DNA of 64,000 nucleotides from Rhynchopus sp. YZ270_cl-10 (Eukaryota; Euglenozoa; Diplonemea; Diplonemida; Diplonemidae). Positions 59,770-64,000 of the stretch are shown one piece after another. Position 1 is the first letter of the stretch; each line of letters begins with the position of its first letter. The stretch covers positions 1,479,921 to 1,543,920 of the forward strand of contig OZ037867.1 in NCBI GenBank assembly GCA_964035575.1, in the 5' to 3' direction. Position numbers and translations under genes: made by a program. The notes beneath the pieces were generated by a model, which saw only the letters and a list, made by a program, of their open reading frames with translations, was not told the DNA's origin and did not search any database.

Positions 59770-59823
59770 CGCATTCCCAATGCATTTCGAGTGCACCTCC
59801 GTAACCACTTGGATACGTCCGCT
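59770..59823 (-). pseudogene. tRNA-Ser(CGA) pseudogene
   Basis: The 5' half (acceptor strand, D arm, anticodon loop CTCGAAA) is intact, but after GCATTGGG the variable arm, T arm and acceptor 3' strand are replaced by AATGC before the shared downstream flank. Confidence 0.9.
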
Positions 59824-59902
59824 ACTGTTCCTTTGCAACTTCTGGAGGAGTCATGAAACGAGCAGGAGGAATGAACATGATTCACTGAACAAAAAAAGGC
59901 TT

Positions 59903-59975
59903 TGCTCCCGGCGGGGTTTGAACCCGCGATCCCAGGCTCATAAGACCTGTGCCTTAACCACTAGGCCACGAGAGC
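59903..59975 (-). tRNA. tRNA-Ile(TAT), second copy
   Basis: Inverted-repeat copy of 42497-42569; loop CTTATGA; intact. Confidence 0.93.
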
Positions 59976-60001
59976 GTCGAGCCCTTTTATCCCTTGATAA
60001 G

Positions 60002-60027
60002 GCGACCGTGGTCTAGTGGCATGATGG
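60002..60027 (+). pseudogene. tRNA-Gly(CCC) 5' fragment
   Basis: GCGACCGTGGTCTAGTGGCA and a few more bases of the Gly(CCC) gene, then unrelated sequence. It marks the edge of the inverted repeat. Confidence 0.9.
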
Positions 60028-60029
60028 AG

Positions 60030-60125
60030 GTGACCATGACTTACATGTTTTGGGATCCACTTACATGTTTTGGGAAAAACATGACTTACATGTTTATGGT
60101 GGGAAACTTACATGTTTATGGATTT
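60030..60125 (+). repeat. ACTTACATGTTTATG repeats
   Basis: Five imperfect copies of ACTTACATGTTT(A/T)(T/G)G, same word as at 36740-37065. Confidence 0.8.
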
Positions 60126-60374
60126 TCAGGTTGACCCACTTACAGGCCAAAAAATTTTTTTCTACACAAAAAAAATTTTTCCTCAGAAAAAGCTCCTTTG
60201 AAAATTTTTTTTTGTATTTCACGTGTGAAAATACTTTGTCTGTTCGACATGACCGCAAAATTGATAGAAAAAATATAGACTTTACAAGCAAGTTAAGTGA
60301 CTGAGAACCACAGCAGACAATCACACCAACGACATATAGTGCCTGAACCCCGCAAACCCGCACCACACCAGCCA

Positions 60375-60593
60375 CAGTAGCCAAGTGGTTAGCACTCAGG
60401 CCAGCAAATCTTGCGGTCTCAGGTTAAAACCTTGGAGGGAGCAGACACTTTTTGCCAAGGATTTCCTCAGAGCACGGTGGATTTCTTCAGTTATTCTTCA
60501 GTACTTTTCACGAGGGAAATGTGAGACACAGTAGCCAAGTGGTTAACACTCAGGTCAGCAAATCTTGTGGTCTCAGGTTCAAACCCCTGAGGA
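60375..60593 (+). repeat. Two tRNA-like repeats
   Basis: CAGTAGCCAAGTGGTTA at about 60375 and again at 60528, each followed by ACTCAGG(C/T)CAGCAAATCT and a B-box-like GGTTAAAACC or GGTTCAAACCC about 45 bp on. A- and B-box-like spacing is right for Pol III, but no acceptor stem can be formed. Decayed tRNA copies or SINE heads. Confidence 0.5.
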
Positions 60594-60652
60594 TTTTATA
60601 CTGGTAAACCTCACATGCTTATTGCTTACTGTGGTTTGCATTCACTTCCGTA

Positions 60653-63600
60653 AACCCGCAAACCCGCAAACCCGCAAACCCGCAAACCCGCAAACCCGTA
60701 AACCCGCAAACCCGCAAACCCGCAAACCCGCAAACCCGCAAACCCGCAAACCCGCAAACCCGCAAACCCGCAAACCCGCAAACCCGTAAACCCGCAAACC
60801 CGCAAACCCGCAAACCCGCAAACCCGCAAACCCGCAAACCCGCAAACCCGCAAACCCGCAAACCCGCAAACCCGCAAACCCGCAAACCCGCAAACCCGCA
60901 AACCCGCAAACCCGCAAACCCGCAAACCCGCAAACCCGCAAACCCGCAAACCCGCAAACCCGCAAACCCGCAAACCCGCAAACCCGCAAACCCGCAAACC
61001 CGCAAACCCGCAAACCCGCAAACCCGCAAACCCGCAAACCCGCAAACCCGCAAACCCGCAAACCCGCAAACCCGCAAACCCGCAAACCCGCAAACCCGCA
61101 AACCCGCAAACCCGCAAACCCGCAAACCCGCAAACCCGCAAACCCGCAAACCCGCAAACCCGCAAACCCGCAAACCCGCAAACCCGCAAACCCGCAAACC
61201 CGCAAACCCGCAAACCCGCAAACCCGCAAACCCGCAAACCCGCAAACCCGCAAACCCGCAAACCCGCAAACCCGCAAACCCGCAAACCCGCAAACCCGCA
61301 AACCCGCAAACCCGCAAACCCGCAAACCCGCAAACCCGCAAACCCGCAAACCCGCAAACCCGCAAACCCGCAAACCCGCAAACCCGCAAACCCGTAACCC
61401 GCAAACCCGCAAACCCGCAAACCCGCAAACCCGCAAACCCGCTAAACCCGCAAACCCGCAAACCCGTAAACCCGCAAACCCGCAAACCCGCAAACCCGCA
61501 AACCCGCAAACCCGCAAACCCGCAAACCCGCAAACCCGCAAACCCGCAAACCCGCAAACCCGCAAACCCGCAAACCCGCAAACCCGCAAACCCGCAAACC
61601 CGCAAACCCGCAAACCCGCAAACCCGCAAACCCGCAAACCCGCAAACCCGCAAACCCGCAAACCCGCAAACCCGCAAACCCGCAAACCCGCAAACCCGCA
61701 AACCCGCAAACCCGCAAACCCGCAAACCCGCAAACCCGCAAACCCGCAAACCCGCAAACCCGCAAACCCGCAAACCCGCAAACCCGCAAACCCGCAAACC
61801 CGCAAACCCGCAAACCCGCAAACCCGCAAACCCGCAAACCCGCAAACCCGCAAACCCGCAAACCCGCAAACCCGCAAACCCGCAAACCCGCAAACCCGCA
61901 AACCCGCAAACCCGCAAACCCGCAAACCCGCAAACCCGCAAACCCGCAAACCCGCAAACCCGCAAACCCGCAAACCCGCAAACCCGCAAACCCGCAAACC
62001 CGCAAACCCGCAAACCCGCCAAACCCGCAAACCCGCAAACCCGCAAACCCGCAAACCCGCAAACCCGCAAACCCGCAAACCCGCAAACCCGCAAACCGCA
62101 AACCCGCAAACCCGCAAACCCGCAAACCCGCAAACCCGCAAACCCGCAAACCCGCAAACCCGCAAACCCGCAAACCCGCAAACCCGCAAACCCGCAAACC
62201 CGCAAACCCGCAAACCCGCAAACCCGCAAACCCGCAAACCCGCAAACCCGCAAACCCGCAAACCCGCAAACCCGCAAACCCGCAAACCCGCAAACCCGCA
62301 AACCCGCAAACCCGCAAACCCGCAAACCCGCAAACCCGCAAACCCGCAAACCCGCAAACCCGCAAACCCGCAAACCCGCAAACCCGCAAACCCGCAAACC
62401 CGCAAACCCGCAAACCCGCAAACCCGCAAACCCGCAAACCCGCAAACCCGCAAACCCGCAAACCCGCAAACCCGCAAACCCGCAAACCCGCAAACCCGCA
62501 AACCCGCAAACCCGCAAACCCGCAAACCCGCAAACCCGCAAACCCGCAAACCCGCAAACCCGCAAACCCGCAAACCCGCAAACCCGCAAACCCGCAAACC
62601 CGCAAACCCGCAAACCGCAAACCCGCAAACCCGCAAACCCGCAAACCCGCAAACCCGCAAACCCGCAAACCCGCAAACCCGCAAACCCGCAAACCCGCAA
62701 ACCCGCAAACCCGCAAACCCCGCAAACCCGCAAACCCGCAAACCCGCAAACCCGCAAACCCGCAAACCCGCAAACCCGCAAACCCGCAAACCCGCAAACC
62801 CGCAAACCCGCAACCCGCAAACCCGCAAACCCGCAAACCCGCAAACCCGCAAACCGCAAACCCGCAAACCCGCAAACCCGCAAACCCGCAAACCCGCAAA
62901 CCCGCAAACCCGCAAACCCGCAAACCCGCAAACCCGCAAACCCGCAAACCCGCAAACCCGCAAACCCGCAAACCCGCAAACCCGCAAACCCGCAAACCCG
63001 CAAACCCGCAAACCCGCAAACCCGCAAACCCGCAAACCCGCAAACCCGCAAACCCGCAAACCCGCAAACCCGCAAACCCGCAAACCCGCAAACCCGCAAA
63101 CCCGCAAACCCGCAAACCCGCAAACCCGCAAACCCGCAAACCCGCAAACCCGCAAACCCGCAAACCCGCAAACCCGCAAACCCGCAAACCCGCAAACCCG
63201 CAAACCCGCAAACCCGCAAACCCGCAAACCCGCAAACCCGCAAACCCGCAAACCCGCAAACCCGCAAACCCGCAAACCCGCAAACCCGCAAACCCGCAAA
63301 CCCGCAAACCCGCAAACCCGCAAACCCGCAAACCCGCAAACCCGCAAACCCGCAAACCCGCAAACCCGCAAACCCGCAAACCCGCAAACCCGCAAACCCG
63401 CAAACCCGCAAACCCGCAAACCCGCAAACCCGCAAACCCGCAAACCCGCAAACCCGCAAACCCGCAAACCCGCAAACCCGCAAACCCGCAAACCCGCAAA
63501 CCCGCAAACCCGCAAACCCGCAAACCCGCAAACCCGCAAACCCGCAAACCCGCAAACCCGCAAACCCGCAAACCCGCAAACCCGCAAACCCGCAAACCCG

Positions 63601-64000
63601 CAAACCCGCAAACCCGCAAACCCGCAAACCCGCAAACCCGCAAACCCGCAAACCCGCAAACCCGCAAACCCGCAAACCCGCAAACCCGCAAACCCGCAAA
63701 CCCGCAAACCCGCAAACCCGCAAACCCGCAAACCCGCAAACCCGCAAACCCGCAAACCCGTAAACCCGCAAACCCGTAAACCCGCAAACCCGCAAACCCG
63801 TAAACCCGCAAACCCGCAAACCCGCAAACCCGCAAACCCGCAAACCCGCAAACCCGCAAACCCGCAAACCCGCAAACCCGCAAACCCGCAAACCCGCAAA
63901 CCCGCAAACCCGCAAACCCGCAAACCCGCAAACCCGCAAACCCGCAAACCCGCAAACCCGCAAACCCGCAAACCCGCAAACCCGCAAACCCGCAAACCCG
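60653..64000. repeat. 8-bp array CCCGCAAA (about 418 copies), runs off the window
   Basis: Near-perfect repeats with occasional CCCGTAAA variants clustered at both sides (60650-60790, 61395-61470, 63755-63805) and single-base indels near 61395, 62016, 62095, 62615, 62718, 62812 and 62850. On the minus strand it reads TTTGCGGG. Artificial ORFs of more than 1000 codons (RVCGFAGL) result because the 8-bp unit avoids stops in all frames. Confidence 0.98.

Larger units (their letters stand above)
57588..60027 (-). repeat. Right arm of the 2.4-kb inverted repeat, partly decayed
   Basis: Reverse complement of 42446-44909. Intact copies of two 5S, RNA X, Thr(CGT), Ala(CGC), Leu(CAG), Thr(AGT) and Ile(TAT) are present. 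Ser(CGA) has lost its 3' half and Gly(CCC) is cut at the arm's edge. The arms are otherwise nearly identical. Confidence 0.9.

Noticed and set aside
60619-63995. ORFs of more than 1100 codons (RVCGFAGL repeats)
   Set aside because: An 8-bp repeat without stops on the minus strand; not a gene.
60653-64000. Chromosome end (telomere)
   Set aside because: The G-rich strand points to the left, the wrong orientation for a right-hand end, and the array runs to the window edge without evidence of a terminus.

Overview
The window is nuclear DNA of a euglenozoan, most likely a diplonemid. The clearest evidence is eight spliced-leader (SL) RNA genes. Their 40-nt exon contains ACAGTTTCTGTACTTCATTG followed directly by a GTATGG donor, which is the kinetoplastid/diplonemid SL pattern; the exon start AACCAACGATTT resembles the diplonemid form as I recall it. 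U6, U2, U4, U5, U1-like, U3-like, SRP (7SL) and 5S RNA genes support a eukaryote. I see no ordinary host protein-coding gene.

Left half, 1-34.4 kb: GC-rich mobile DNA. Three related families (A, B, C) of very large non-LTR retrotransposons lie in repeats. Their proteins read N-terminal Asn/Ser/Gln-rich tract, hydrophobic segment(s), OTU-like cysteine protease, zinc fingers, reverse transcriptase (YLDD), CCHC knuckle, restriction-like endonuclease, second OTU-like domain, zinc ribbon, variable tail. A (about 7.39-14.43 kb, +) is the most intact. B is present as a 5'-truncated copy (3.6-6.6 kb, +) and a long copy split by a frameshift (14.5-24.7 kb, -). C (28.2-34.4 kb, -) has one long ORF but has lost part of the endonuclease. 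A conserved leader of about 230 bp precedes A, C and an orphan head fragment. Minisatellites, an inverted repeat around an RT fragment and a TIR element of about 1 kb fill the gaps.

Right half, 34.6-60.0 kb: AT-rich, essentially a small-RNA island. It starts with a tRNA-Tyr gene broken by an insertion with a 54-bp target duplication. Then come 33 tRNA genes on both strands covering 32 anticodons (only Asp occurs twice), 5S genes and an unidentified Pol III-type RNA (X). After a block of 172-bp satellite and unclassified AT-rich repeats (45.0-51.3 kb) come eight SL genes, two U6, SRP RNA, a second RNA X, U2, U4, U3, U5 and U1. Finally there is a 2.4-kb inverted copy of the 42.4-44.9 kb tRNA/5S/X block, partly decayed. 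Two upstream elements recur at fixed spacing: a 10-bp GCTTCCC-type element 38-45 bp before SL, U1, U2, U3, U4 and U5, and a 34-bp element starting 57-58 bp before U6, SRP RNA and RNA X.

The window ends in more than 3.3 kb of an 8-bp CCCGCAAA repeat. Together the right half holds most of the cell's splicing, trans-splicing, secretion and translation RNA genes in about 25 kb. The retroelements on the left are otherwise self-contained.
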